64,000 bases of DNA. Origin: Actinomycetota bacterium (GTDB lineage Bacteria; Actinomycetota; Actinomycetes; S36-B12). The position numbers and the translations under genes were made by a program. The notes below the pieces were generated by a model that was not told where the DNA came from, did no database searches, and saw nothing but the letters and a program-made list of their open reading frames with translations. The stretch spans positions 124,001-188,000 of the forward strand of contig VGBL01000001.1 in assembly GCA_016870515.1 (NCBI GenBank), given 5' to 3'. Each line of letters opens with the position of its first letter. The stretch's first letter is position 1. Shown piece by piece: positions 7,950-16,843 of the stretch.

Positions 7950-9461
7950 GTGCCCACTCTCAATCCCCCCGTCACGCGTCCGTGGTGGTCGCTCATCGCC
8001 CTGTGCCTCGTCACGGCCTTGGTGTGGGTGACAGCCAGCGACATCAGCATCGCCCTGCCGACGATCGGTCGCGAACTCGGCGGAAGCATGGACGTCCTGC
8101 AATGGGCCGTCAACGGCTACTTCCTGGCCGGGGCCTTCATCATCGTCGGCGGCCGGATCGGTGATCTTTTCGGTCGGCGCCTGATCTTCGTGTGCGGAAC
8201 GTTGCTCATCCTCGTCGGCTCCATCGTCGCCGGCCTCGCCGTCAACCCGTGGATGCTGATCGTGGGCCGTGTCATCGAGGGCCTCGGAGCGGCAGCGGTT
8301 CTGCCCACGGCCCTCGCCATGATCGCGCTGACATTCTCAGGCAAGCTGCGCAACACCGCGATCGCCGCGTGGATCGCGGTGTGCTGGGGAGCTCAGGCGC
8401 TCGGGCCGCTGGTCGGTGGAGTCATCATCAACGGACTCGGGTGGCGGTGGATCTTCTGGATCAACCTGCCCATCGCGCTCGTGGCAATCGTGCTTCTCCT
8501 GTGGAGCACTGCGGAGAGCAGAGATACCAATGCTGCGAGGTCTATCGACGTGCCGGGAGTCACCACTCTGGTTGGCGGCATCTTCCTGCTGTCTTGCTCA
8601 TTGGTCTTCGCCGATGACATCGGCGTGATCGGCTTCCTGGGCATGCTGGCCGGCGCGGTGATCCTGCTGGTGCTCTTCATATTCGTCGAACGTCGGTCCA
8701 AGAACCCCATCGTGGTCCTGTCGATCTTTCGCAAGCGGCGCTTCGACGGTGCGGTCTCGGCCAACCTCATCGCCAACATGGTCTTCGGGGCCGTCACCTT
8801 CTTCATGGCCCTCTACCTGCAGGTCGTCGAGGGCTACGACCCCCTCACGGCGGGCCTACTACTGCTGCCGGCCACCATCCCGATCCTGCTGGTCAATCCG
8901 CTGGGCAACTGGCTCGGGCAGCGATTCGGTCCCGCCCTGCCCACGGCCGCAGGCATGGTCTTCCTCGCCGTGGCGGCGACCCTGCTGCTGCGACTCAGCG
9001 GCTCCTACACAGACCTGATCGCTCCCTTCGTCCTGATCGGCATCGGCATCGGGTTGCAGATCACCCCGTGCGCGGCGACCGCGGTAGAGGATCCGGGCGA
9101 GGCCGGCGAAGGCGTCGTCTCCGGGGTGTTCAAGGCCGCATCCATGATCGGCGGAACCCTCGGGGTGGCCATCAGCACCGCCGTCTTCCAGGCGACCGCG
9201 CGCAGCCAACTCGAGAGCCTGCTCTCCTCCCCCACGGCCGAAACGCTCACCAAGGTGATGTCTGCCCTCTCGGGGGGTATCAGTGTCAACGACATTGCCC
9301 AGCTCGTGCCCGGAGATGCGCAGCAGTTCATCAGCGATGTATTCGACAACGCCATCGGGCTCGCCATGTGGCCCGCCATCATCGCCTCGCTGATCGGCGT
9401 GGTGGTTGCTATCGTACTCTTGCGTGGCCGCCCTGTCACCGGTGAACCCACCGGTCACTGA
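7950..9461 (+). CDS. MFS transporter, DHA2 (14-helix) drug exporter type
   Basis: A 503-residue polytopic protein with about 14 hydrophobic helices. The first loop carries LQWAVNGYFLAGAFIIVGGRIGDLFGRR arranged as motifs A and D1 of the DHA2 drug:proton antiporters, and motif C-like VISGVFKA/GGTLGVA features occur in the second half. Likely a proton-driven exporter in the cytoplasmic membrane; substrate not predictable. The GTG start fits a leaderless promoter (TATGGT). Transcribed away from the small membrane protein gene at 7435-7881. Confidence 0.88.
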   Translation: MPTLNPPVTRPWWSLIALCLVTALVWVTASDISIALPTIGRELGGSMDVLQWAVNGYFLAGAFIIVGGRIGDLFGRRLIFVCGTLLILVGSIVAGLAVNPWMLIVGRVIEGLGAAAVLPTALAMIALTFSGKLRNTAIAAWIAVCWGAQALGPLVGGVIINGLGWRWIFWINLPIALVAIVLLLWSTAESRDTNAARSIDVPGVTTLVGGIFLLSCSLVFADDIGVIGFLGMLAGAVILLVLFIFVERRSKNPIVVLSIFRKRRFDGAVSANLIANMVFGAVTFFMALYLQVVEGYDPLTAGLLLLPATIPILLVNPLGNWLGQRFGPALPTAAGMVFLAVAATLLLRLSGSYTDLIAPFVLIGIGIGLQITPCAATAVEDPGEAGEGVVSGVFKAASMIGGTLGVAISTAVFQATARSQLESLLSSPTAETLTKVMSALSGGISVNDIAQLVPGDAQQFISDVFDNAIGLAMWPAIIASLIGVVVAIVLLRGRPVTGEPTGH

Positions 9462-9491
9462 CCGCGCTTCACGACAAGACCGAGGAGTTCC

Positions 9492-9980
9492 ATGCCCATC
9501 TCCGTTGGCGATCGGATCCCCGACGCGACCTTGCGTGTCATGAACGACGGCGCGCCCCAACCCGTACCCGCAGCCGAACTCCTCGGCACCGGACACGTAG
9601 TCCTCTTCGCCGTTCCGGGAGCATTCACCCCCACCTGCTCCACGGTCCACCTGCCTTCCTACGTCGACACCGCGACTGACCTCGCCGCCGCCGGCGTCGA
9701 TCGGATCGTGTGCCTGTCTGTGAACGACCCGTTCGTGATGGCTGCCTGGGGCGCATCTTCGGGTGTGGGCGATGACATCGTGCTCGCTTCGGATGGCAAC
9801 GCCGAATTCACCCGCGCTGTGGGCATGGAGGTCGACGCGTCGCAGGGCGGACTCGGCATTCGCTCCAAGCGCTATGCCATGGTCATCAACGAGGGCGTGG
9901 TCACGACCTTCCTCCCCGAAGAGGACGGCTTCTCGGCCCTGGTGAGCACGGGTCAGTGCGTGCTCGACGCGCTGAAATAG
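9492..9980 (+). CDS. peroxiredoxin, Prx5/hybrid redoxin type
   Basis: A 162-residue thioredoxin-fold peroxidase with the peroxidatic signature PGAFTPTCS, Cys49 being the attacking thiol. Other cysteines are in IVCLSVND and near the C-terminus (TGQCVLDALK), so a resolving cysteine is possible. Atypical Prx5-like enzymes reduce hydroperoxides in the cytoplasm using thioredoxin, glutaredoxin or mycothiol-linked partners. The ATG has a GAGGAG site four bases upstream, 30 bases after the exporter gene, so the two are probably co-transcribed. Ends three bases before the convergent helicase gene. Confidence 0.9.
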   Translation: MPISVGDRIPDATLRVMNDGAPQPVPAAELLGTGHVVLFAVPGAFTPTCSTVHLPSYVDTATDLAAAGVDRIVCLSVNDPFVMAAWGASSGVGDDIVLASDGNAEFTRAVGMEVDASQGGLGIRSKRYAMVINEGVVTTFLPEEDGFSALVSTGQCVLDALK

Positions 9981-9983
9981 GGC

Positions 9984-12287
9984 TCACGCCACCGCAGCGG
10001 CGCTTGTCTCCAGCACGCGGGGCAGATCGCCGGTGTAGGCGACGATCAACTCGCGCGTTGCTCGGGTGAGGGCGACATACAGATCACTCCCCGGTCGGGG
10101 TGACTCGAGCTCAATCAACCCCGGCTCGGCGACCACCACGATGTCGAACTCCAATCCCTTGGCCTGCTGCACTGTCAGTACGACCACCGGCGCATCGAGT
10201 CGGGCGTCGCCATCACCGACGAAGCCCGCAGGAAGAACCCCGCGCAGGGCCTCCTCGACACGGCCCACGAGGCTCGGCGCGGTGATCACGCCGAGGCGCC
10301 CGAGATCGGGGTCGACGACGATATCCTTGACGAGCGATGCCACGTCGTCGATGCCCACGAGGCGGGCGAGTACGGGCGGAACCCCGTCGCGGATCGACTC
10401 GACCTGGCTCGGCTCGCGCCCCAGCGCGCGCATGACGTCCTGCGCGAGTTCCATGAAAGGACGCGGCGTCCGGTAGTTGACGGTCAACCGCTCGACCCGC
10501 CAGCGCTGCTCGCCACCGGGTCGCGCCTTCGCAATGTCGCCAAGGGCCTGCGACCAAGTGGCTGGACCGGCCGAGGATGACGACTGATCGAGGTCGCCAA
10601 CGACGGTCATCGACAACGACGGGCAGCGTCGTGCAAGGAGGCGCCAGGCCATCGGCGATAGCTCCTGCGCCTCGTCGACGACGACGTGGCCGTAGACCCA
10701 CTCTCGGTCATCGGCGGCTCGGTCAGCCAAGGAGATGCTCTCGCCCGCGGTCGCGTAGCGATCGATGAGTTGGTCGGCCGAGACTCCTCGAGTGCCGGTC
10801 ATCTCGAGCACCGACTGCGCATAGTCCATCTCGGCTCGGCGGTCAGCGCTGGCATGGGCCTGGGCGAGCCGCTCCGCCTCGTCGTCGACTCCCAGTGCCT
10901 CCGCCGCCTCGTCGAGCAGGGGAACGTCCGCCGGGGTCCACGGGGCTCCTCGGTCGCGCTGGAGCAGTTCGCGCTGATCGGGCCTGAGGTGAGGGGCCGC
11001 CGCGGCCAGCAGGTCGGGGCGCGCCCATAGGTCGGCGATGACCTGTTCCGGTGTCAGCGGCATCCATGCAAGGTTGACCTCACGGCGGACGTCGCGCGAG
11101 TCGCGCAGGTCGGAGATCAGCACATCTCGGTGGTTGTCGAGATCGACGCGCGTCTCGTGGGCCAGGGCCTGGGCCAGCGTCTCAAGCAGGGTGAGGGCAA
11201 ATGTGCGCCTGGCCACGTTGTGGGGGCGCCGTGTCGCGCGTGCACGATCGCGTGCGGCCGCAACCATGTCTGGCGTCATGACGACTCGGGCGCTCCCGAC
11301 GGCTAGGGTTCGCGGGCCATCAGGGGTTCGTTGCCTCATCCGCACTGCCCGAGTGATGACATCAGCCATGCGCGAAGAACCCTTGAGCACGGCGATCTCG
11401 TCAGGCTCCCACGCCCGCGCATCGACACCGGGATACAACTGTCCCGGCGTCGCGAGGACCGCCGATGTCTCGCCCAGTGCGGGCAGCACCTGGCCGATGT
11501 AGTGCAGGAAGATGCGATTGGGTCCGACAATCAGCACGCCGCTGCGTGAGAGCTTCTCCCGGTGCGTGTAGAGAAGGTAGGCGGCCCGATGCAGGGCCAC
11601 CACCGTCTTGCCGCACCCCGGACCCCCCTCCACCACGAGCATTCCGGGCAGCGGGGAGCGCACGATGGCATCCTGCTCAGCCTGCATCGTTGCCACGATG
11701 TCGTGCATGCGACCCGTGCGCCGGGCCGCGAGTGCGGCCATCAGCACTCCGCCGCCCTGCACGTCGTCGGCCCCGATGCCTGCTCCGCCCTCTGCCAGGG
11801 CTTCCAGGTCGAGCACGTCGTCCTCGAGGGCGGAAACTTCGCGGCCCTCCGTCACGATGTGCCGACGTCGAACGACGCCGCGGGGAAGTGCGGATGTCGC
11901 CTGGTAGAACGGCTCGGCAGCAGGTGCCCGCCAGTCGGTGAGCAGTGGCTGCTGGTCGTCGTCGGCCAGCCCCACGCGCCCGATGTATCTGACGGTGCCG
12001 TCATTGAGATCAAGACGGCCGAAGCACAGGCGAGTCTGCGCGGCGGCGAGTGCTTCGAGTCGCTCGGTGTAGAGGCGGACGAACGCCTCCTGCTCGGTCA
12101 CGGCAGCGGGAGTGCCGGCCGTCTGCTCGCGCTGAGTGCGACGAAGATCCTTGCGAGTGCGCTCGAGCAGGTGATCGAGTCGGGCATAGAGGGCGGCGAC
12201 GCGTTCACGCTCGGTCGCGAGTTCGCGCTCGCGCCGCGCGGCCGCAGGAGCGGCTGAGCCGCTGTGCTCGGCAGCGTGGGCCGACAT
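9984..12287 (-). CDS. HelD-like superfamily 1 helicase / RNA polymerase recycling factor
   Basis: A 767-residue SF1 motor if started at the ATG at 12287, which has GGGAGG four bases upstream; longer in-frame starts run into the next gene. Features in order: a long charged coiled-coil (residues 15-60) as in the HelD arm that enters the RNA polymerase channel; the HelD motif YIGRVGL then LTDWRAPAAEPFY near 101-128; Walker A GGPGCGKT near 221; a UvrD-like DEAQELSP box with VVGDLDQSS; and a C-terminal TVQQAKGLEFDIVVV plus YVALTRATRELIV. HelD proteins dissociate stalled RNA polymerase from nucleic acid. Confidence 0.88.
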   Translation of the reverse strand: MSAHAAEHSGSAAPAAARRERELATERERVAALYARLDHLLERTRKDLRRTQREQTAGTPAAVTEQEAFVRLYTERLEALAAAQTRLCFGRLDLNDGTVRYIGRVGLADDDQQPLLTDWRAPAAEPFYQATSALPRGVVRRRHIVTEGREVSALEDDVLDLEALAEGGAGIGADDVQGGGVLMAALAARRTGRMHDIVATMQAEQDAIVRSPLPGMLVVEGGPGCGKTVVALHRAAYLLYTHREKLSRSGVLIVGPNRIFLHYIGQVLPALGETSAVLATPGQLYPGVDARAWEPDEIAVLKGSSRMADVITRAVRMRQRTPDGPRTLAVGSARVVMTPDMVAAARDRARATRRPHNVARRTFALTLLETLAQALAHETRVDLDNHRDVLISDLRDSRDVRREVNLAWMPLTPEQVIADLWARPDLLAAAAPHLRPDQRELLQRDRGAPWTPADVPLLDEAAEALGVDDEAERLAQAHASADRRAEMDYAQSVLEMTGTRGVSADQLIDRYATAGESISLADRAADDREWVYGHVVVDEAQELSPMAWRLLARRCPSLSMTVVGDLDQSSSSAGPATWSQALGDIAKARPGGEQRWRVERLTVNYRTPRPFMELAQDVMRALGREPSQVESIRDGVPPVLARLVGIDDVASLVKDIVVDPDLGRLGVITAPSLVGRVEEALRGVLPAGFVGDGDARLDAPVVVLTVQQAKGLEFDIVVVAEPGLIELESPRPGSDLYVALTRATRELIVAYTGDLPRVLETSAAAVA

Positions 12288-12351
12288 ATCGCCTCCCGGA
12301 TTTGGGGGAGGATCGATCATGCCGCATCCGGCGGCGGGGGGCACGGCGGGG

Positions 12352-13446
12352 TCAGATGTCTGGGGCGTCCAGGGCGTGACTGTTGTCGATCCAGGTGGCC
12401 CAGTCGATGTTCCACATGGCCCCCGGCCCCTCCCACGGATCGATCGGCAGCCCGGTGTCGGTCGTGATGACCGGGTCGCCCTCGAGCGCGCGCTCGAAGA
12501 GCCAAATGCCGTCCTCGTAGGACACGTTGGTGCAGCCGTGCGATGTGGAGTAGAGGCCGAGGTTGTGTTCGTTCCACGGTGCGGCGTGCAGGAATTCACC
12601 GCTAGGAGTAAGACGGAGCGCGTAGGGAACGTCGACGGCGTAAGGCTCGCGGGGCCCGGGGTTGACCATGCGCTTCATGGCGTAGCGCTCCATGATCGCC
12701 TTAATGCCTGAGGTGGTTTCCCATGTGGGCTTGCCAAGCGACACCGGGACCTTGCGAATGGTGAGGCCATCACGCTTGACCTTGCCTATGAGTTTATCGG
12801 CCGAGACCTCGAGCGTCTGCGAGCGTCCAACGAGGAACTTCACGTCAGGATTGAACGTCGCGAAGCCGTGCTTCTTCCAGGAGAAGTCCACCTTCACATC
12901 GGTGTAGGCGGGCCAGAAGGTCTCCGGACGGAAGGCGAGGGTGTTGTCGTCGAACCAGCTCCACGAGGCGTTTTCGAGCGGCTTGCTCGCGATAACCCTG
13001 GCCGAGCGCTCCAGGAGGCCCTTGAGCTCATCGGGCACGGCGTAGGCGAAGTCAATGCGAATGACGATTCCGACGCCGTACACGCCCTTCACCGTGCTGG
13101 GGTAGACCGTCGACACGATGGCGGGGTCTTGGTCCCATTCAAGTTCGGCCACGTCAGCGGTGTAGTCGCGGGTCCCCTCCGCTCCGAGATAGGCGGGGGT
13201 GACCACCGGCGTGGCGGGCACGCTGCCGGCGTCGGGTGCCGGACCCTCGTCGGTGGGCGACGGGGTGACGATCGACGCAACGGCGAGGTCAAGCGCTGGC
13301 GCCCACGGGACGCGAAGTCCCACGGCCAGCCCCCCCGCCACCGCCACGAGGGCAAGGACGAGCGCGCCGACCGCGAGGCCAGCGAAACGTAGGCCCGGCC
13401 GTCGGTGAATATCCGAGGGCCGGGCATGCCGTCCTGCCACGCCCAC
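12352..13446 (-). CDS. L,D-transpeptidase with Ig-like domains (LdtMt type)
   Basis: About 364 residues from the GTG at 13446; a second GTG at 13440 is equally possible, and upstream in-frame codons look non-coding. A single N-terminal membrane anchor (LRFAGLAVGALVLALVAVAG) precedes a Thr/Pro/Ser-rich linker, Ig-like segments (STVKGVYGVGIVIRIDF onward), and a YkuD catalytic domain with HNLGLYSTSHGCTNVS, where the Cys of SHGC is the nucleophile. These enzymes make 3-3 cross-links in actinobacterial peptidoglycan on the outer face of the membrane. Divergent from the Lrp gene, with two palindromes between them. Confidence 0.88.
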   Translation of the reverse strand: MGVAGRHARPSDIHRRPGLRFAGLAVGALVLALVAVAGGLAVGLRVPWAPALDLAVASIVTPSPTDEGPAPDAGSVPATPVVTPAYLGAEGTRDYTADVAELEWDQDPAIVSTVYPSTVKGVYGVGIVIRIDFAYAVPDELKGLLERSARVIASKPLENASWSWFDDNTLAFRPETFWPAYTDVKVDFSWKKHGFATFNPDVKFLVGRSQTLEVSADKLIGKVKRDGLTIRKVPVSLGKPTWETTSGIKAIMERYAMKRMVNPGPREPYAVDVPYALRLTPSGEFLHAAPWNEHNLGLYSTSHGCTNVSYEDGIWLFERALEGDPVITTDTGLPIDPWEGPGAMWNIDWATWIDNSHALDAPDI

Positions 13447-13568
13447 AATGGTGAGACACGCCGGGTCGAATGGGGCGAACGAGGCGCGCGTGGCGCCGTG
13501 GGCGTTATCCTTCCGTGACCTAAGGGGTGGGACTCGCCCCATCCCTCGCTCACCCCTCCCACCGTTTG

Positions 13569-13583
13569 TCCCACGTCGTGGGA
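13569..13583. promoter_or_regulatory. operator-like palindrome 1, TCCCAC-N3-GTGGGA
   Basis: Perfect 6-base inverted repeat with a 3-base spacer, preceded by TTTG. It is the same half-site as palindrome 2, 61 bases centre to centre, between the divergent L,D-transpeptidase and Lrp/AsnC genes. Probably a binding site of the adjacent Lrp-family regulator (inference). Confidence 0.6.
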
Positions 13584-13628
13584 GAGGTGGTCGATATGCG
13601 CCTCCCTGGGGCCCAAAACCGACCATTC

Positions 13629-13645
13629 GTCCCACTTTGTGGGAC
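13629..13645. promoter_or_regulatory. operator-like palindrome 2, GTCCCAC-N3-GTGGGAC
   Basis: Perfect 7-base inverted repeat with a TTT spacer, followed by AAA so that the right flank mirrors the TTTG of palindrome 1. It ends 38 bases before the GTG of the Lrp gene, a position suited to autoregulation. Confidence 0.62.
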
Positions 13646-13683
13646 AAACGCGGTGGGGGCGCGGGGCATGTCAGGCTGCCCCC

Positions 13684-14127
13684 GTGGACGACGAGACCGA
13701 CCGCCTCCTGATCCGCCTCCTGGCGGCCGATGGGCGCATGTCGTTTGCCGACCTGGCCCGCGAGTCGGGCCTGTCGACCTCCGCCGTCCATCAGCGAGTA
13801 CGCCGCCTCGAGCAGCGCGGCGTGATCACCGGCTACGGCGCCCAGTTCGACGACCGACTGATCGGGCTTCCCCTCACCGCTCTCGTCGACCTGACGCCAC
13901 TCGACCCGGCAGCACCCGACGACATCCCCGAGCGCCTCGTCGACATCGCCGAGATCGAGTCATGCTGGTCTGTGGCGGGGTCAGCGTCGTATGTCGTGAA
14001 GGTGCGTGTGGCCGAACCCGTAGACCTTGAGGAGCTCCTTGCCCGGATTCGCGCCACGGCCGGGGTGTCGACGCGCACGACAATCGTGCTGTCCACACCC
14101 TTCGAGGGACGCGCACCCAACGTCTAG
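13684..14127 (+). CDS. Lrp/AsnC family transcriptional regulator
   Basis: A 147-residue protein with an N-terminal winged helix-turn-helix (DRLLIRLLAADGRMSFADLARESGLS, then SAVHQRVRRLEQRGVITGY) and a C-terminal RAM effector-binding domain (LTALVDLTPL, IESCWSVAGSASYVVKVRV, TRTTIVLSTPF). The RAM domain normally binds amino acids and drives oligomerisation. The start is set at GTG 13684 because the hexamer CAGGCT lies exactly six bases upstream and the next in-frame start is inside palindrome 2. Likely targets: itself and the divergent L,D-transpeptidase. Confidence 0.88.
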   Translation: MDDETDRLLIRLLAADGRMSFADLARESGLSTSAVHQRVRRLEQRGVITGYGAQFDDRLIGLPLTALVDLTPLDPAAPDDIPERLVDIAEIESCWSVAGSASYVVKVRVAEPVDLEELLARIRATAGVSTRTTIVLSTPFEGRAPNV

Positions 14128-14133
14128 GCGCAC

Positions 14134-15180
14134 CTACTCCTCGAAAAGCGGAATCACCGAGGTCGCGTCCCAGGCCACTCCCACGTCACTGCCTCGTGAT
14201 GGCAATACGTCGTCACGCACATTGGCGAGAAAGGCCACCTCGTCGACCTTCACGAGCGCAAGGGCGTGATCCCCCTGGAAGTAGACCTCCTGCACCGTCC
14301 CGAGACGCACAGCGGCAGCGTCTTCGGTCGCGGTCAGGCGGACAGCCTCGGGCCTGAGGGCAATGGCTATGGCCCCTGCGCAGTCAGCGCCCACAGCGAT
14401 GGCTCCAACGCCCACGGCCTGCCATGCACCGTCAGCGTATGTGCCCTTGAGGATGGTGCTCGACCCGATGAAGTCGGCCACGAAGATGCTGCGCGGACGA
14501 CGATAGAGGTCGAGGGGTGCATCGAGCTGGCGCACGATCCCCTCGTCCATCACAGCCACCCGGTCGGCCAGGCTCATGGCCTCATCCTGGTCGTGGGTGA
14601 CGACGACAAACGTGATGCCCACTTCATGTTGAAGTCGCTTGAGCTCGACCTGCATCTCGCCACGGATCTTGCGGTCAAGAGCGGAGAGCGGCTCATCGAG
14701 AAGCAGGAGCCGCGGGCGCTTCACGATGGCGCGGGCGAGGGCGACCCGCTGACGCTGCCCACCGCTGAGCTCACGTGGCAGCGATGAACGCTTGTCGGTC
14801 AGACCCACGGTCCGAAGGACCTCGTCGACCCGAACGCGGATCTCATCGCGCGGCAACCTCTCGCAGACGAGGCCGTAGGCGACATTGCGCTCGACGGTCA
14901 TGTGCGGGAAGAGCGCGTAGGACTGGAACATCAGGTTGACGGCCCGCCTCTCGGGAGGAATGGGCAGCAGGTCGACGCCATCGAGCGTGATCATGCCCTC
15001 ATCGGGCTGCTCGAAGCCGGCGATCACCCGCAGCAGCGTCGTCTTGCCACAGCCCGATGGACCGAGCAGCGCGAAGAACTCGTTTTCGTGGATCTCCAAG
15101 CTGACGTCGTCGAGAGCACGTATATCGCCGAACGAGCGGCTGACGCCGTGGATGTTGAGCAGCGGGGTGCCGGCGGTCAC
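14134..15180 (-). CDS. potA: polyamine/opine-type ABC transporter ATP-binding protein (PotA-like)
   Basis: A 348-residue ABC ATPase: Walker A GPSGCGKTT at residues 40-48, Q-loop in VNLMFQSYALFPHMTV, signature LSGGQRQRVALARA, Walker B LLLLDEPLSALD and H-loop VVVTHDQDEAMSLADR. A C-terminal TOBE-like domain (IALRPEAVRLT, VQEVYFQGDHALALVKV) is typical of PotA/FbpC-type importers. The GTG start overlaps the potC stop by four bases (GTGA). It energises the importer formed with the two permeases and the lipoprotein. Last gene of tetR-potDBCA. Confidence 0.9.
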   Translation of the reverse strand: MTAGTPLLNIHGVSRSFGDIRALDDVSLEIHENEFFALLGPSGCGKTTLLRVIAGFEQPDEGMITLDGVDLLPIPPERRAVNLMFQSYALFPHMTVERNVAYGLVCERLPRDEIRVRVDEVLRTVGLTDKRSSLPRELSGGQRQRVALARAIVKRPRLLLLDEPLSALDRKIRGEMQVELKRLQHEVGITFVVVTHDQDEAMSLADRVAVMDEGIVRQLDAPLDLYRRPRSIFVADFIGSSTILKGTYADGAWQAVGVGAIAVGADCAGAIAIALRPEAVRLTATEDAAAVRLGTVQEVYFQGDHALALVKVDEVAFLANVRDDVLPSRGSDVGVAWDATSVIPLFEE

Positions 15181-15965
15181 GGTCGCGCCTCCCTTCGACG
15201 AAGCGAGTCTCCCAAGCGGGACGTTCGCTGGATGAGCAGAACGGCAATGAACGACACGAGCAGCAGAAGGGTGGCCAGGGCATTGACCTGTGGTGTCACG
15301 CCAAAGCGCACGCTGGAGTAGATGACGATGGGCAACGTCGGGTCGGCAGGTGACGCGGTGAAGAACGCGACGGTGAACTCGTCGAGGCTTAGCGTGAAGG
15401 CCAGGAGCGCACCGGCAATGATCGCCGGACGGATGCCCGGAAGCGTGACGCTCCAGAAGGTCTTCAGGCTTGACGCCCCCAGGTCGCGACTGGCTTCCTC
15501 GAGGCTGGAGTCCATGCCTGCGAGGCGCACGCGCACCACGGCGGCGACGAACGCGATCCCGAAGACGGAGTGCGCGAGGATCACGCTGAAGGCCCCGAGG
15601 GTGAAGTTGACCAGCGTGTAGAAGGCGAGCAAGCCGATCGCAAGCATGATGTCGGGCATCACAGCGGGTGCGGCTGCTGCAGCGTCGAGGAACCGAGACG
15701 GGAAGTAGCGCTCGAGGGCCAGGGCGAGAAGAGTGCCGAGAATCACGGAGATCACCGTCGTGCCCGACGCCACGATGAGCGTGGTGCGTAGGCCTCCCAT
15801 GATGTCGGCGTCCTGGAGAAGCGCCGGATACCACTCGAGCGAGAAGCCGCTCCACAGGAACGGATTGTCGGAGGCGTTGAAGCTCATCACGATCACGACG
15901 GCGATGGGCACGTAGAGGAAGACGTAGAGCACCCACAGCGGAGCAACACCCATTGCGCGCCTCAT
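15177..15965 (-). CDS. potC: polyamine-type ABC transporter permease (PotC-like)
   Basis: A 262-residue permease with about six helices and the cytoplasmic EAA loop EEASRDLGASSLKTFWSVTLPGIRPAI, split here as EEASRDLGAS then LPGIRPAI, which contacts the ATPase. The N-terminal VLYVFLYVPIAVVIVMSFN is typical of PotC/YdcV. Its ATG overlaps the potB stop (ATGA); an internal ATG twelve bases later is less likely because of this coupling. Forms a heterodimer with the PotB-like permease in the cytoplasmic membrane. Confidence 0.9.
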   Translation of the reverse strand: MRRAMGVAPLWVLYVFLYVPIAVVIVMSFNASDNPFLWSGFSLEWYPALLQDADIMGGLRTTLIVASGTTVISVILGTLLALALERYFPSRFLDAAAAAPAVMPDIMLAIGLLAFYTLVNFTLGAFSVILAHSVFGIAFVAAVVRVRLAGMDSSLEEASRDLGASSLKTFWSVTLPGIRPAIIAGALLAFTLSLDEFTVAFFTASPADPTLPIVIYSSVRFGVTPQVNALATLLLLVSFIAVLLIQRTSRLGDSLRRREARP

Positions 15966-16843
15966 CAGGCACCCCACTTGCGCGAACGGCGCGCCGCGCT
16001 CGCCTGCAACATGACGATGATGACCAGCAGCGCGAGTACGAGCAAAGACAGGGCAGAACCGAACGGCCAGTCGCGGGACTTCAGGAACTGATCGCGAATC
16101 AGATTCCCGATCATCTGTGAGTTGCCGCCACCGAGGAGCTCGGGGATCACGAAGTTGCCCAGACTCGGGATGAAGACGAAGAGGCAGCCCGTGATGATTC
16201 CCGGCATCGTGAGCGGAAGGAGGATCGTGCGAAATCGACGCCACGGCCCGGCCCCGAGGTTGCAGGCAGCTTCGAGGAGCATTGAATCGAGTCGCTGCAG
16301 GGAGGCGTAGATGGGCAGGACCATCAGCGGGATGTAGGCGTAGGTGAGACCGAGGATCACCGCCTCGCGCGTGTAGAGGACCTCGATGGGCCCGAGACCG
16401 ATGAGCGCCAGTCCATCGCTCAAGATCCCCTCGCGATTGAGAAGCAGGATCCAGGCGTAGGTGCGGATGAGGAAGTTGGTCCAGAAGGGCATGACCACGG
16501 CGATCAGTGCAACGGTCTGCCAGCTCAGCGATAGGCGGGTGATTGCGAGAGCGGCCGGGAAGCCGATGAGGAACGCGATGAATGTCGCGAGCCCGGCATT
16601 GACCACGCTGGACGCCAGCACCTCAAGGTACAGCGGCTGGAAGAGCCGGGTGATGTTGTCAAGAGTCGCCGGGCCCTGCACGCCGCCGAAGCGGCCTGAG
16701 GTCAAGAAGGCGTAGGCGATGACGAGGCCGAGCGGGATGACCATGAGAACGAGCAGGTAGACAAGCGCCGGCACGCTGGAGAGTGCACGCAACAGGGGCC
16801 CGTCGCCGTGGCGACGGACCCCTGCTGACGTGCGTGAGGTCAA
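15965..16843 (-). CDS. potB: polyamine-type ABC transporter permease (PotB-like)
   Basis: About 292 residues with six predicted helices (PALVYLLVLMVIPLGLVIAY at the N-terminus) and the EAA loop EAACNLGAGPWRRFRTILLP. The most likely start is TTG at 16843, because it overlaps the potD TGA as TTGA in the same way that the next two junctions overlap as ATGA and GTGA. Longer in-frame reading would lie wholly inside potD. Works with PotC as the translocation pore. Confidence 0.85.
   Translation of the reverse strand: MTSRTSAGVRRHGDGPLLRALSSVPALVYLLVLMVIPLGLVIAYAFLTSGRFGGVQGPATLDNITRLFQPLYLEVLASSVVNAGLATFIAFLIGFPAALAITRLSLSWQTVALIAVVMPFWTNFLIRTYAWILLLNREGILSDGLALIGLGPIEVLYTREAVILGLTYAYIPLMVLPIYASLQRLDSMLLEAACNLGAGPWRRFRTILLPLTMPGIITGCLFVFIPSLGNFVIPELLGGGNSQMIGNLIRDQFLKSRDWPFGSALSLLVLALLVIIVMLQASAARRSRKWGA

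Noticed and set aside
12288-12599. N-terminal extension of the HelD-like protein
   Set aside because: The added 100 residues overlap the L,D-transpeptidase catalytic domain in another frame; the ATG at 12287 has a ribosome site and begins right before the coiled coil.
13447-13791. N-terminal extension of the L,D-transpeptidase
   Set aside because: It would run through both palindromes and into the Lrp gene; the GTG at 13446 already gives a normal anchor and full domain set.
15181-15972. PotA fused to an upstream domain
   Set aside because: The upstream in-frame stretch is an alternate frame of potC; the GTGA junction fixes the PotA start.
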